Origin: SIG636 sp045537905
GTDB taxonomy: Bacteria; Bacillota; Clostridia; Oscillospirales; CAG-382
DNA length: 12,539 nucleotides
Direction: 5' to 3'
NCBI GenBank assembly: GCA_045537905.1
Contig: JAZSQJ010000010.1
Span: 1 to 12,539, forward strand
The notes below the pieces were generated by a model, which searched no databases, had not been told where the DNA came from, and saw nothing but the letters and a program-made list of their open reading frames with translations. Numbering within the stretch: position 1 is the first letter of the stretch; each line of letters opens with the position of its first letter. Below are positions 1 through 9,136 of this stretch, in pieces. A program made the translations under genes and the position numbers.

Positions 1-88
1 TAAAGACCACCCTCGTAAACGAATAGGGTATATAAAAAGGTTGGACCGCAAAAATCAGACTAAACTATTTATAGAATTATAGAAGCAG

Positions 89-124
89 GGGCTGTAAAAA
101 ACGAGGTTTTTTACAGCCCTTTTT
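89..124 (+). terminator. Intrinsic terminator, pointing right
   Basis: A perfect 14-bp stem (89-102 with 106-119, starting GGGCTGT) has a 3-base GAG loop and is followed on the plus strand by TTTTT (120-124). This orientation suits a plus-strand gene ending to the left of the window. The window opens with TAA, which could be that gene's stop, but this cannot be tested here. The hairpin lies 25 bases beyond the stop of the large minus-strand gene and may also end that transcript. However, the minus-strand sequence after the stem is not T-rich, so rightward termination is better supported. Confidence 0.8.
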
Positions 125-143
125 CGTTGTGATAACGCCGACC

Positions 144-3100
144 TTACGGCTGATCCACGGGTACTGTGATATGGTGCTCCCCACCGTCAAGTATAATGGG
201 GAAGGAAACAGGACTGCCGTCCATAGTGAGGGCGGTGTCTTTTTTTGCTTCGATAGTCAGCTTTCCAAAAAACTCCGTCACCACGCTGTACTCCATAATA
301 GGCTTTACGGTGAGACAGCGGAAGCCCTTGGTAAAGCGTATGCCCAAAACCATCTCCAGCATCACCTTGCAGTACCAGGCGGCGGCGCCTGTATAAAAGC
401 TCCAGCCTGCCCGTCCCTGTCTGCCTCTGGCGGTGTAAATATCCGCCGCAATGGCGTAGGGCTCTCCCTTGTAACGCTCAGCCAGCTCTCTGTCCGTAGC
501 TCGCTCCAGGGGGTTAATGGCGTTGATAAGAGTAATAGCCTCCTCTTTCATTCCGCACGTAACCAGGGCGGCGGCAAACCAAACGGCGGCGTGGGTGTAC
601 TGCCCTCCGTTTTCTCTTACCCCCTTGGCGTAGGCGTTGATATACCCGGCGTATTCCGTATCCCCGCCAAAGGGAGGCGAAAACAGCCGAAGAAGCTTGT
701 TTTCTTTGTCGTAAAGCCTGTCAAAGGCGGTTTCCATAGCAAGGCGGCATTTGTCCTTATCTGCCCCTGCAAACACGGCAAAGGCCTGACAAAGTATATC
801 TATCCTACAGGCCGCCCTGCCCTCTACGCCCAGGGGACTGCCGTCACCGCTGTAGGCTCTTATAAACCTGTCCTTATCAAAGCAAGCCTGGCACCGTTCA
901 AGCAGGTCTCCGGCCTCCCTTTTACACCGCTTTGCAAAGTCAGCGTCCCCACGGCTTTCTGCAATATGGGCAAAGCGTTTAAGAGCAATAACGTACAAAA
1001 ACCCACTGAACACACTCTCCGCCCCCTCTCCAAGGTCAGAAAAAGCATCGTTCCAGTCACAGCTTCCCATCAGGGGAAGTCCGTGCCTGCCGTAGCTTTT
1101 GCCATGCTCCAAGGCGCGTACACAGTGCATATACAGGCTTTCTCTTTCCTCGGTCTGCTCTGCCGCCTCGTATCTTTCGCCGGCATTTCCCAACTCCTCC
1201 GAGTGCAGGTAGGAGACCTCCTCCATCAAAATCCCCTCGTCCCCTGTTATATCAATATACTCAGCGGTACAAAGAGGCAGCCACAAAAAGTCGTCACTGC
1301 ATTTGGAGCGTACACCGTATATCTTGCCCCGGTGGGGGTCTGGGTGCCACCAGTGCTGTACACCTCCGTCGGTGTACTGCCTTGATGCGGCACGGAGTAT
1401 ATGGGCGCGTACCTCCTCAGGCATAGCGTACACCAGGTACATACAGTCCTGCAGCTGGTCACGGAAGCCGTAGGCACCGCTGCTTTGATAAAAAGCGCCT
1501 CGGGCGAAGAATCGGCAAGCCGCCACCTGGTAGGGTGCAAAGCTGCAAAGCATTTCTGCCATAGCCGAGGATACCCCTCCCAGGCTTATCGGCGGCAGCA
1601 TCGAGGAAGCAAAGCGGCGGGCACTCTCCTCCTCCTTATCGGCTCCGCTTTTAACAAACTGCCTTATAAGCTCTGCCGCATCCTCCGCCGTGGCTGCGGC
1701 ACCTATCAGATACACCGCCTCTTTTCCTCTGTGGCGTACAGAAAACGCCGCCTCGTCATAAAAGGCAGTACCGCCGATGCAGGCTATAAACCCGATTTCG
1801 TCCTCAAAAAACTGCCCCTTACCGTTGGTGAAGCCAATGGCTGCCGTCTCTTTAGACTTAATCTCTACAGGGCAAACGTTTCTTGAGGGGAAGGTACCGC
1901 TACCCATCAACGGCTTTATGCGGAGGGCACTGTCCACCTCGCCCCCCTCAAACTGCAGTTTTATCACCTTAAGGGCAAGTCTTTCGCATACAAAAACCTT
2001 TACGGTGTAGCCCATGGAGCCAAGGAAGCCTTTGTATACGGCTATTCCCTTACCGTAGTCTACGGCGGCAGAGCAAGCCGCAAGGTCGTATACCTTACCG
2101 TCTACATAGGCGTAAATCACCTCTCCGTCATCTGTGCCCCCATAGGGGTCAGCCAAAAAAGCGCCTATCCGTTTAAGGGAGCTGTTACCGAAAAAGCTGT
2201 AGCCAAGACTGCCGTGAGTTACCACGCTACCCAGCTTTCTGCCTGCTAAAACGTAGGAAAAGGGCAGGGGAATCCCCTCGCTTTTATCCACGGTAAACAC
2301 GCCCTTAGCGTAGGTACCGCCCCAAACCTTGTTGCCGCTGACTGCTACGGTGCCGTCACCTTTCCTTATTACGTCGGTACAAGGGGCAAGGGGGTTCACG
2401 GCTACGCTCTCTCCAAAGGGGTTGTGGTAGCTTTCAGTAAAATAATCGGCGGCGTTTTTGAAAAGGCTAAGGCTGTCTCCGTCCATCCCGTCGGCAAAGA
2501 AGATACCGCCCCTCTTTCCCAAAAAGCCCTCGCACTTTTCACTACGCATAAGTCTTTTGATGGCGTTCGCTACGGGGCTGGAATACTTTTCCTCCTCACA
2601 CACCAAAAACACAAGCTCCGTCCGTATCCCAAGGGTGGCAAGCCTCTTAAAAACGCTTAGATAAAAGAGTATATCCCGCTGGTAAAGCTCCCTTACCAGC
2701 ACGGCAATAACAGGGTAGTCACCACTTATCCCACGGCCCCACAGCTCACCGCTTTTAACGTTTCGTGTCTGACGCTTGTCCTTGCCGTAGAATATCCCTT
2801 TAAGCAAAGGGTTTTCCCTCTCGCCGTAAACGGATATACCGCCCGTCCTGCCGCTACCCCTGCGGGACGCCCTAAGCCGCCCCAAGCATTCCTCCCTGCT
2901 ATGGGCAACGGAAACTATAAGCCGTGCTTCACCGCCCTTTACAGGCGGTGTTTTTATCAGGCAGAAGGGACTGACGCAAACGCCCGTGGTGCTGCTGTAG
3001 CTTTCCTTAAGCACGTCCTCGGGACGGTACAGGGAAAAAGCCTCATAGCTTTCCTTGTTGGTCTCAAACTCAAAGCTCAAGGCAGGGTCAGAAAGACCTA

Positions 3101-6100
3101 CCGCCATATACAGGGCGTCCTTGCCGTTCCTTTGGTTTTTGCAGTACAAAAGCGCCTTGTTTTCCTTATCGTAAGCCGCGGTTATAAACAGGCGTGAAAA
3201 AGCAGGATGGGCGTAAAACTCTCTGTCCTTGCCAAGCTGTACGTCAAAAGCAAAAACCAGGCTGTAGCTTCCACGGCTGTCGCTTTTGGTCTCGGTAACA
3301 AAACAGCCTGCCGCATCGGTGTAGTATTTAACCCTACCCGAAAAGCTTGCCGAGGAGCATATATGGGCACTGTAGCCACCGCCGCCCTCAAAGGCGTATT
3401 TTGCTTCTTTTATTCCATAGGGGGCGGCACTGTAAACCTTGTCCTCCTTGCAGAACATAACGTTCAGCGAGCGTGCGGCAGAGCAGGGAGTAAAATGCAC
3501 CTCATTTACCGATACGTCCCCCATACTGAAGCGTACGTGTCCCGTGCTGTCTGCCACGATGGTGTTAGCCCCTCTGCCCGAGACGTGAAATACGGGACGG
3601 GTGCAGTCGTATTCCGTAAGCATTTCCGTAAGGACGGCACCCTTAATGGGCACAGACTTTTCCCTGTAGGAGTCTTGTATACGGGCGCCTACGGGTATCT
3701 TCTCCTGAAACAGCTCGTAGTAAGCGGCGGTGTTAGGATGAGACATAAAATGCTTTACAAACACTTCGTCAAAGCAGGCGTTGGCACAGGCAATAAGGCT
3801 CATACCCATATGGTGAGCCATATAGCTTTGTATCACCGCACCCCCTGTACAGTCCACCGCCTCATACAGACCGTAGGGACCGCAAGCGCCCTCCTCGTCG
3901 TAGGCGTCAAGGGTGCGGAGGGCAGTGTACGGTGCAATACAAAGGCTAAGGTATACGGAGTAGGGCGACAGCACCTTCTCCTTATCTCCGTAACGGCAAA
4001 GGGCAAGACTGGGTACGCCGTGAGCTTTGTACTGGTAGTTCATCTCGCCGTCAAAGCAAAGGTAAGCACTTTCCGAGCAACCCCAAAGCTTGCCGTGCTT
4101 AAACTCCATTTGCTCAGCAAGGGCAAAACGCAGGCTTTCGTAAATAAAGCTGTCCTTGTAAAGGGGCAGAAATAGCTGGGGCATAAAATACTCAAAGGCG
4201 GTTCCCGACCAGCTTGCCATACCTATATGCCCTCTGTTCCCTATAACGGGTCTGCCCAGACTACGCCAGTGCTTAAGCCCTGCCTGGCCAAAGGCTATGG
4301 CAAAATAAGAGGTGCTTCGTGCCTCGCTCATATACAGGTCGTAGCAAATATCGGAGAGGGTATGGGCTCTACCGTCAAAGCCAAGAGAAAACAGGTGCCG
4401 TTCGGCGTTGTACAGCACCCCGAAGTCAGCCGCTTTGAACAGTGCCTCTGCACGCCTTGCGCTGCTTGCTCTGCCCTTGGAGTACAAATAACGGGACAGG
4501 GCAACAAGGCACACGCAAAGGTTGCCGCTGTCTACGGTGGAAACGTAGCTGCCGCCTAAGACCTCAAGGCTTTCTAAGGAGTACCAGTTATAAAAATGCC
4601 CCTGCCATTTTTCCATTCGCTCCATAGTGGAAAGAGCCTTTTCTATCCGCAGTGCCGACTCCTTGGGTGAGATAAATCCAAAGACCTCGGCGGAGGCAAC
4701 GGACAAAAGATAAAGACCGATGTTGGTGGGGGAGGTGCGCATAGCCACCGCCTCCACGGGGGCGGTTTGTATATTGTCGGGGGGCAGGTGCATTGTTTTT
4801 TCTCCCACGCTGTCTGCAAAAAACAGCCATATTGGCAGTGCCCTCGTCCTTATGCGTTCCTTCAGGGCAGGGGATATCCTTCGTCCTTTTGCCGTGGGCA
4901 AGGACAAAAACTGGGCAAAAACGGGGAACAAAAACCAAAAAAGACCTAAAAGCCTTGTAACCCAAAGCTCTGACAAAGCAAAGAATATACAGCCTGTCAA
5001 CGCACTGGGAAACATACGGTATATAAAGTTAACGATACTGTCCTCGGCGTTTTTTTCTACCCTGGCGGCTGTAACCCAAAGCAGCAGCTTTTTTCCCGTA
5101 AACAGCCGAAACAGTGCACGGACGGTAGCGTCTGCGGTAATAAAAGCTTTGTAGCATAGAGCACTAAGCTCGTAAAAGGTGATACAAAGGCTTTGTACTA
5201 AGCCGCTTTGTACCGAGGAGAAAAACCGTCTGGAGCGGAAACGCAGTGCTTTCGGTCTGGAAACAAAAGTAAACACTACGGGGAACAAAAGGTTAACCAG
5301 TGCAAAGAAGCATACCCACAGTCCGCCGCCGTAAAAGCCTGCCACGGTAAGGGCGGCAAAGGACAAAACAGGGCATAGGTGCCGCAGTACGTTCTGCACT
5401 ATACGAATACCGCCCCTTGCCCCTTGCCTGTAGCCAAACAGCAAGGAAAGGTTTTGGGTGTCTCCCCTTATCCAACGGTGCATCCTGTCATAGTAGGCAA
5501 GGACGTTGGCGGGGGCTCTGTCGGTAAAGCACAGGTCAGATACGTAGCGGGTCCGTAGAATATTCCCCTCGGGCATATCGTGGCTGAGCACCCTGCCCTC
5601 GGGTAATACTCCTTCCAAGGCATCGCAGTATGCACCTATGTGTATAAGCCCCTTGCCGCAGAATATCCCCTCTCCAAACACGCTTTGCTGACGGTTGAAG
5701 GCGGCACTTTCGTATACCTCAATCCCTCCTGCGCCTGTCAAAAGGGCGGCAAAATGGCTGGTGCCGCTGCTGTCCAGGGAGGTAGTGACCGAGGGCTGTA
5801 ATATTCCGTAGCCTTCTCTTACTCTGCCCTCACGTATAATGGGGCGGTTGAGTGGATGCATAGCCATAGCGCAAAGGTTTATTACTCCCTCCGGGGGCAG
5901 GTTGGTGTCTCCGTCAAGGCTAAGCAGGTAGTCAACGCCCCTTGCATCTGCCCCTGCCAGCACCAAAAAGTCTCCCTCTCCACGGTGCAGGTACCGCACC
6001 AGCTCCTCTATGGCGCCTCTTTTCCTTTCCTTGCCGCACCATTTTCCGTCCTCTGTAAGGCTTCGCTTTCTGACAAACAGACAAAACCTGTTGCCGTACT

Positions 6101-7178
6101 CGGCGTTAAGGCCTTCTATCTTCTGTATAGCCTTATCCAACAGGGGCTTGTCCTCGGCACGTTCTGCCCTGTCTGCCTCGGGCAGGTCGGCAAGGATACC
6201 AAAATACAGCCCCTTTTTATCGTTGGTTATTGCAAAGCTCCGCAACGCCTCAAAGCCCTTGTCGTTATCCTCGAGGAGGGTAGTGATAACCGTCAGAGCA
6301 AGCCTCTCTTTTTCTATCCCTTCGGGCTTAAGGGAGGGGCAGGGCTTGGTAAGGGCACCTATGGCAAAGCAAAAATCTGCTACCCCAAGGGAGGCGGCGG
6401 CAAGGGGCAAGGCAAGAAGCAGCACCGCCCATAGGGGACAAAGCAGTGCGCAGCTTAAAAGGCCAAGGGCAAAGACCAAAAGGCTTGTCATGGTATAGAC
6501 GTAAGGATTTATTCCCCTGTCAACCCCCAGTATCTTCCCTATGGGGCAGTTGCTTTCTGCCGCCTTGTCCCCTGCTATTTTAAGGGCGTCCTTTTCAGAA
6601 AGCCCCTTTTTCCTTGCATAGCCTCGCAGTGCCTTGCGATACGTTGCCTTCGTAGCCTCCGTCATCCTAGGATAACAGGACTCCTTTTCCCAAAGAAAGG
6701 CTTCTGCCGAGGATAGCTCCTTATATATATCGGTAAAATCCGTGTTTTCCGCTTTTTTCAAGGCGGTATAGGCGTTTTGCAATCTTCTTATGCCGTGGCT
6801 TTTGTTTTGGACAGCGTCCTCACATACCAAGCCTATCTCGATAAGGGCGGCGGCATCAATCAAAAGACCAAGCATATCCAGCTCGTAGCTGTTGCAGTCG
6901 TAGTCCTTAAGGGCTGTACGTATCAGTGCCTTGTCAAAACAAAAGCTTTCCTGTTTAAGGGTGTTCCAAACCGCCGTAAATACATAGGGCATCCCCTTGC
7001 TTTGGGGCAAGTCCTTTAATCGGCTTGCGTTAGCCTTAAGATGCTCCGTTTTCCGTTTATAGTAATGAGCGTTGCCGTACACGGTGGCACAAACAGGGTC
7101 AGCACCCTCATATCCCCCAAGCCTTACGGCGTTTTTTATGCTTGACAGCGCTTTTTTGATAGCTACGGTAATGTTCAT
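144..7178 (-). CDS. Cyclic beta-1,2-glucan synthase-like protein (GT84 + glycoamylase-like + GH94)
   Basis: This 2344-residue multi-domain membrane enzyme resembles NdvB/ChvB/Cgs. In that family the GT84 module polymerises UDP-glucose into beta-1,2-glucan, the central glycoamylase-like (GH189-type) module cyclises it, and the GH94 module trims chains by phosphorolysis.

Residues about 60-220 are a helical N-terminal region, and two membrane spans follow near 228-280. The GT84 core has DGDT at 422-425 (usually DADT) and RWIRGD at 568-573. Further hydrophobic spans lie near 606-639 and 727-760. The glycoamylase-like part has YNWY (863-866), STVDSGN (880-886), SWSGTAFEY (989-997) and MAHHMG (1120-1125). 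Beta-sandwich regions start near 1200 and 1600. The GH94 catalytic part has GFRDQLQD (1904-1911), QHWWHP (1941-1946), DWND (2041-2044) and QYTHAAVW (2193-2200).

AGGGAG lies 11 bases before the ATG. Known family members are usually about 2800 residues, so this one is short, mainly at the N-terminus and in the first sandwich. The class is secure, but a cyclic product is inferred. Confidence 0.9.
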   Translation of the reverse strand: MNITVAIKKALSSIKNAVRLGGYEGADPVCATVYGNAHYYKRKTEHLKANASRLKDLPQSKGMPYVFTAVWNTLKQESFCFDKALIRTALKDYDCNSYELDMLGLLIDAAALIEIGLVCEDAVQNKSHGIRRLQNAYTALKKAENTDFTDIYKELSSAEAFLWEKESCYPRMTEATKATYRKALRGYARKKGLSEKDALKIAGDKAAESNCPIGKILGVDRGINPYVYTMTSLLVFALGLLSCALLCPLWAVLLLALPLAAASLGVADFCFAIGALTKPCPSLKPEGIEKERLALTVITTLLEDNDKGFEALRSFAITNDKKGLYFGILADLPEADRAERAEDKPLLDKAIQKIEGLNAEYGNRFCLFVRKRSLTEDGKWCGKERKRGAIEELVRYLHRGEGDFLVLAGADARGVDYLLSLDGDTNLPPEGVINLCAMAMHPLNRPIIREGRVREGYGILQPSVTTSLDSSGTSHFAALLTGAGGIEVYESAAFNRQQSVFGEGIFCGKGLIHIGAYCDALEGVLPEGRVLSHDMPEGNILRTRYVSDLCFTDRAPANVLAYYDRMHRWIRGDTQNLSLLFGYRQGARGGIRIVQNVLRHLCPVLSFAALTVAGFYGGGLWVCFFALVNLLFPVVFTFVSRPKALRFRSRRFFSSVQSGLVQSLCITFYELSALCYKAFITADATVRALFRLFTGKKLLLWVTAARVEKNAEDSIVNFIYRMFPSALTGCIFFALSELWVTRLLGLFWFLFPVFAQFLSLPTAKGRRISPALKERIRTRALPIWLFFADSVGEKTMHLPPDNIQTAPVEAVAMRTSPTNIGLYLLSVASAEVFGFISPKESALRIEKALSTMERMEKWQGHFYNWYSLESLEVLGGSYVSTVDSGNLCVCLVALSRYLYSKGRASSARRAEALFKAADFGVLYNAERHLFSLGFDGRAHTLSDICYDLYMSEARSTSYFAIAFGQAGLKHWRSLGRPVIGNRGHIGMASWSGTAFEYFMPQLFLPLYKDSFIYESLRFALAEQMEFKHGKLWGCSESAYLCFDGEMNYQYKAHGVPSLALCRYGDKEKVLSPYSVYLSLCIAPYTALRTLDAYDEEGACGPYGLYEAVDCTGGAVIQSYMAHHMGMSLIACANACFDEVFVKHFMSHPNTAAYYELFQEKIPVGARIQDSYREKSVPIKGAVLTEMLTEYDCTRPVFHVSGRGANTIVADSTGHVRFSMGDVSVNEVHFTPCSAARSLNVMFCKEDKVYSAAPYGIKEAKYAFEGGGGYSAHICSSASFSGRVKYYTDAAGCFVTETKSDSRGSYSLVFAFDVQLGKDREFYAHPAFSRLFITAAYDKENKALLYCKNQRNGKDALYMAVGLSDPALSFEFETNKESYEAFSLYRPEDVLKESYSSTTGVCVSPFCLIKTPPVKGGEARLIVSVAHSREECLGRLRASRRGSGRTGGISVYGERENPLLKGIFYGKDKRQTRNVKSGELWGRGISGDYPVIAVLVRELYQRDILFYLSVFKRLATLGIRTELVFLVCEEEKYSSPVANAIKRLMRSEKCEGFLGKRGGIFFADGMDGDSLSLFKNAADYFTESYHNPFGESVAVNPLAPCTDVIRKGDGTVAVSGNKVWGGTYAKGVFTVDKSEGIPLPFSYVLAGRKLGSVVTHGSLGYSFFGNSSLKRIGAFLADPYGGTDDGEVIYAYVDGKVYDLAACSAAVDYGKGIAVYKGFLGSMGYTVKVFVCERLALKVIKLQFEGGEVDSALRIKPLMGSGTFPSRNVCPVEIKSKETAAIGFTNGKGQFFEDEIGFIACIGGTAFYDEAAFSVRHRGKEAVYLIGAAATAEDAAELIRQFVKSGADKEEESARRFASSMLPPISLGGVSSAMAEMLCSFAPYQVAACRFFARGAFYQSSGAYGFRDQLQDCMYLVYAMPEEVRAHILRAASRQYTDGGVQHWWHPDPHRGKIYGVRSKCSDDFLWLPLCTAEYIDITGDEGILMEEVSYLHSEELGNAGERYEAAEQTEERESLYMHCVRALEHGKSYGRHGLPLMGSCDWNDAFSDLGEGAESVFSGFLYVIALKRFAHIAESRGDADFAKRCKREAGDLLERCQACFDKDRFIRAYSGDGSPLGVEGRAACRIDILCQAFAVFAGADKDKCRLAMETAFDRLYDKENKLLRLFSPPFGGDTEYAGYINAYAKGVRENGGQYTHAAVWFAAALVTCGMKEEAITLINAINPLERATDRELAERYKGEPYAIAADIYTARGRQGRAGWSFYTGAAAWYCKVMLEMVLGIRFTKGFRCLTVKPIMEYSVVTEFFGKLTIEAKKDTALTMDGSPVSFPIILDGGEHHITVPVDQP

Positions 7179-7197
7179 AAAACAAAAGTCTCCCTTA

Positions 7198-7227
7198 GTA
7201 AAAAACAGCTTTTAAGCTATTTTTTAC
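7198..7227. terminator. A/T-rich hairpin between the SGNH gene and the glucan synthase gene
   Basis: GTAAAAAA and TTTTTTAC flank an inner AGCTT/AAGCT stem with a G-T pair between them, giving an almost symmetrical 30-base hairpin with a 2-base loop. Because A- and T-tracts pair in the stem, it could act weakly in either direction. It stands between the SGNH stop (7261) and the synthase ribosome binding site, so it may reduce but not block readthrough. I see no convincing separate promoter for the synthase gene in the 82-base gap. Confidence 0.45.
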
Positions 7228-7260
7228 CAAAGGAGCCTTGCTTATACATTTACGGTATCT

Positions 7261-8355
7261 TTATTTGAACGCTTTCTTAAGCTCAGCCATAACAGCCTTT
7301 GCCATATACATAAATCCAAGGTCGTTGGGGTGGGCACCGTCTACCGTGCAAAAATCACGCTCGTCAGCAGGGAACACAGTCTCTCCGTCGATAAAGTAAA
7401 CGTTTTTGTCGCCCTTGGCAAGAGCATCAAGGTAGGTTGCCCTTATAACCTCACGGCGTTTGTTGCTCTCCTCACGGGTGGAGGTCTCAGGACGCACGCG
7501 GGACATAAATATTACGGGTATGTCCGGATGGGCGGCACGCACTATCTCAAAGAAAGGCTTGTGGGTAGCCTCAAGATGCTCGGGATTAGGAGCGTTATGG
7601 TCGTAGTCCATAACAAACGCCGCCAAGTCAAGGCCGGCAATATAGTGGGCAACCTCGGGCTCGCCCTTGCCGCTACCGGAGAAGCCAAGGTTATGTACGT
7701 CGCAGTCCATCATACGGCTTACGATAAGGTCAAAGGAGTTGCTGGAACGGGTAGCACAACCGCCCTGTGTAACGGAGGAACCGTAAAAGCAAACCTTGCC
7801 GTAGGTGTAAGGCTCGGGAGGCAGTATGGTGCTGTTTTCATCAATGCCGATATAAAACTCGGAAAGACCGCCGTAAAGGGGCAGGGAAACGGTAATCTCA
7901 CGCATTTCCTTAACGTATTCCACACCCTTAGGCATAACAGACTCCCCATCCTCAAACCATTCGTCATCAACACGGATAGGAGCACACATCTTGATGGTGT
8001 ACATATCCTTACCTCTGCCTACCATAATGTCACAGCCTGTAGAGCCCGACAGGGGCATATGACGCATATAAAACTTGTTAAGACGCTTAGCCTTGATAGC
8101 CACAAAGGGAGAGTCGGTTCTGAACCTGATACGGCCGCCTGCGGTATGCCTTGCCAGGGTGGAGATAGAAGGGTTTATAGAGTCGGCAAGCTCCACGGGC
8201 ATACGGGCAAAAATACCGTTCTCGCCTGTGTGATGCAGACCGTAAACCTTAGCAGGGCTTGCGGTAAGCTCGTGCAGCTTAATCGTAGGAAATCTTTTTG
8301 TAAGTGCCTCCGAAGCGGCAAACCTTTTGTCAATTTGTTCAATTTTAAGTCCCAT
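7261..8355 (-). CDS. SGNH/GDSL-family hydrolase (probable carbohydrate esterase or lipase-like)
   Basis: This 364-residue protein has two parts. Residues about 35-180 look like the beta-sandwich that precedes the catalytic domain in the GDSL_3 type of SGNH hydrolases. Residues about 185-364 are the SGNH domain.

Block I is YGSSVTQGG (191-199), with Ser194 as the likely nucleophile and Ser193 where the classic GDS motif has Asp. Block II is NLGFSGSG, with Gly224. Block III is MDYDHNAP, with Asn254. Block V is DGAHPND, with Asp339 and His342 completing the triad. There is no signal peptide or membrane segment, so it is probably cytoplasmic.

Its ATG overlaps the stop of the upstream gene by one base (TAATG), and the upstream ribosome binding site is weak, so translation is probably coupled. 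The substrate is unknown; deacylation of a sugar or polysaccharide is typical of the family and would fit the neighbouring glucan synthase. Confidence 0.85.
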   Translation of the reverse strand: MGLKIEQIDKRFAASEALTKRFPTIKLHELTASPAKVYGLHHTGENGIFARMPVELADSINPSISTLARHTAGGRIRFRTDSPFVAIKAKRLNKFYMRHMPLSGSTGCDIMVGRGKDMYTIKMCAPIRVDDEWFEDGESVMPKGVEYVKEMREITVSLPLYGGLSEFYIGIDENSTILPPEPYTYGKVCFYGSSVTQGGCATRSSNSFDLIVSRMMDCDVHNLGFSGSGKGEPEVAHYIAGLDLAAFVMDYDHNAPNPEHLEATHKPFFEIVRAAHPDIPVIFMSRVRPETSTREESNKRREVIRATYLDALAKGDKNVYFIDGETVFPADERDFCTVDGAHPNDLGFMYMAKAVMAELKKAFK

Positions 8356-9002
8356 TATTTACTAGCCTCTCTCATATATATATTGTATTTTCTTTCCATA
8401 TCCAAGCTTGTTTCCTCCAGGTGACCCGGCAGAACCCTGCAGTCCCCCTCAAGTCTGCCCAGCAAACGGAGGGAGTCCTTCATTTTGTTTTCGTCGCCCC
8501 CTGCAAAGTCCGTCCTGCCAATACAGCGGCAAAACAGGGTGTCGCCCGTAAACAGAATATCACCAAAGCGGTAGCACACGCTGCCCTCGGTATGCCCGGG
8601 TGTATAAATAACTTCAAAGTCATAGCCGCCTATGCTGTAACGGGTCTGTACCCCGTCAAGCAACAGCTCGGGCGTCTTAAAAGGCCACAACTCCGAGGGA
8701 GCACGCCAGAAAGCGATGCTTTCTATAGCTTCCAGCCTATACAGCTCGTCCTTATGCAGGCAAACCGTAGTATTTTCGGTCCTTATTTTGTCAAGGGCAA
8801 GAATGTGGTCGTAGTGACCGTGGGTAAGGAGTATGACCGTAGGCTCGGCATCCATCTCCTTAAGGACGGCAAGTATCTTCTCCGCATCGTCTCCCGGGTC
8901 AACAACAACCGCCTCTCTCACACCTTCCTTTTTTAGTATATAACAGTTGGTGGCACTGCCCTCAAAGCCAACCTTTATCTGTTTAACAGTGTAGCCGTTC
9001 AA
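8355..9002 (-). CDS. MBL-fold metallo-hydrolase (glyoxalase II-like, YqgX type)
   Basis: This 215-residue cytoplasmic hydrolase belongs to the metallo-beta-lactamase superfamily. The full set of metal ligands is visible: THGHYDH gives His61, His63, Asp65 and His66, PGHTEG gives His137, FTGDTLF gives Asp154, and PGHLEE gives His194. The length and motif spacing match the short glyoxalase II-like proteins of Firmicutes, which hydrolyse thioesters or related substrates; the real substrate is not predictable.

The start codon appears to be TTG at 9000-9002. It sits about 5 bases after AGAGGTGA, with no better ATG nearby. The gene is first in a two-gene unit with the SGNH hydrolase and has a good sigma-A promoter just upstream. 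The usual PGHGP motif reads PGHLE here, a mild departure that keeps the His ligand. Confidence 0.88.
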   Translation of the reverse strand: MNGYTVKQIKVGFEGSATNCYILKKEGVREAVVVDPGDDAEKILAVLKEMDAEPTVILLTHGHYDHILALDKIRTENTTVCLHKDELYRLEAIESIAFWRAPSELWPFKTPELLLDGVQTRYSIGGYDFEVIYTPGHTEGSVCYRFGDILFTGDTLFCRCIGRTDFAGGDENKMKDSLRLLGRLEGDCRVLPGHLEETSLDMERKYNIYMREASK

Positions 9003-9020
9003 AAAATCACCTCTTAAAAA

Positions 9021-9049
9021 ATTGTATCACAAAGAAAAAACAAAGTAAA
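9021..9049 (-). promoter_or_regulatory. Sigma-A promoter of the MBL-SGNH unit
   Basis: Read on the minus strand, TTTACT (9044-9049) is followed after exactly 17 bases by TACAAT (9021-9026). The -10 box ends 19 bases before the TTG start, leaving a very short leader that just holds the ribosome binding site. No operator-like repeat is seen around it. Confidence 0.7.
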
Positions 9050-9136
9050 TAGTTTTTTTCGCAAAAACAAGGAATAAAGTGGTAAAATCATGGGAATGCT
9101 TAACACAGAACAAAAAAACGAAAGGTGGTAAAACCA

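Noticed and set aside
1..88. Possible 3' end of a plus-strand gene (window starts with TAA)
   Set aside because: The terminator at 89-124 suggests one, but no coding sequence is inside the window, so it is not called as a gene.
129..1385. 418-codon open frame on the plus strand
   Set aside because: It lies wholly antisense to the GH94 module, whose motifs are clear. Its translation has no recognisable domain, and the frame is open only because of the codon bias of the real gene.
3207..4175. 322-codon plus-strand open frame
   Set aside because: Antisense to the glycoamylase-like and sandwich region of the glucan synthase; no motif and no convincing ribosome binding site.
7330..8424. 364-codon plus-strand open frame mirroring the SGNH gene
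   Set aside because: The minus strand carries all SGNH blocks; the plus-strand translation looks like a low-meaning shadow.
9044..9120. Sporulation sigma-factor promoter for the coat pair
   Set aside because: Fragments such as GGAATAA and CATGGGAAT are suggestive, but the spacing does not fit a known consensus well enough to annotate.
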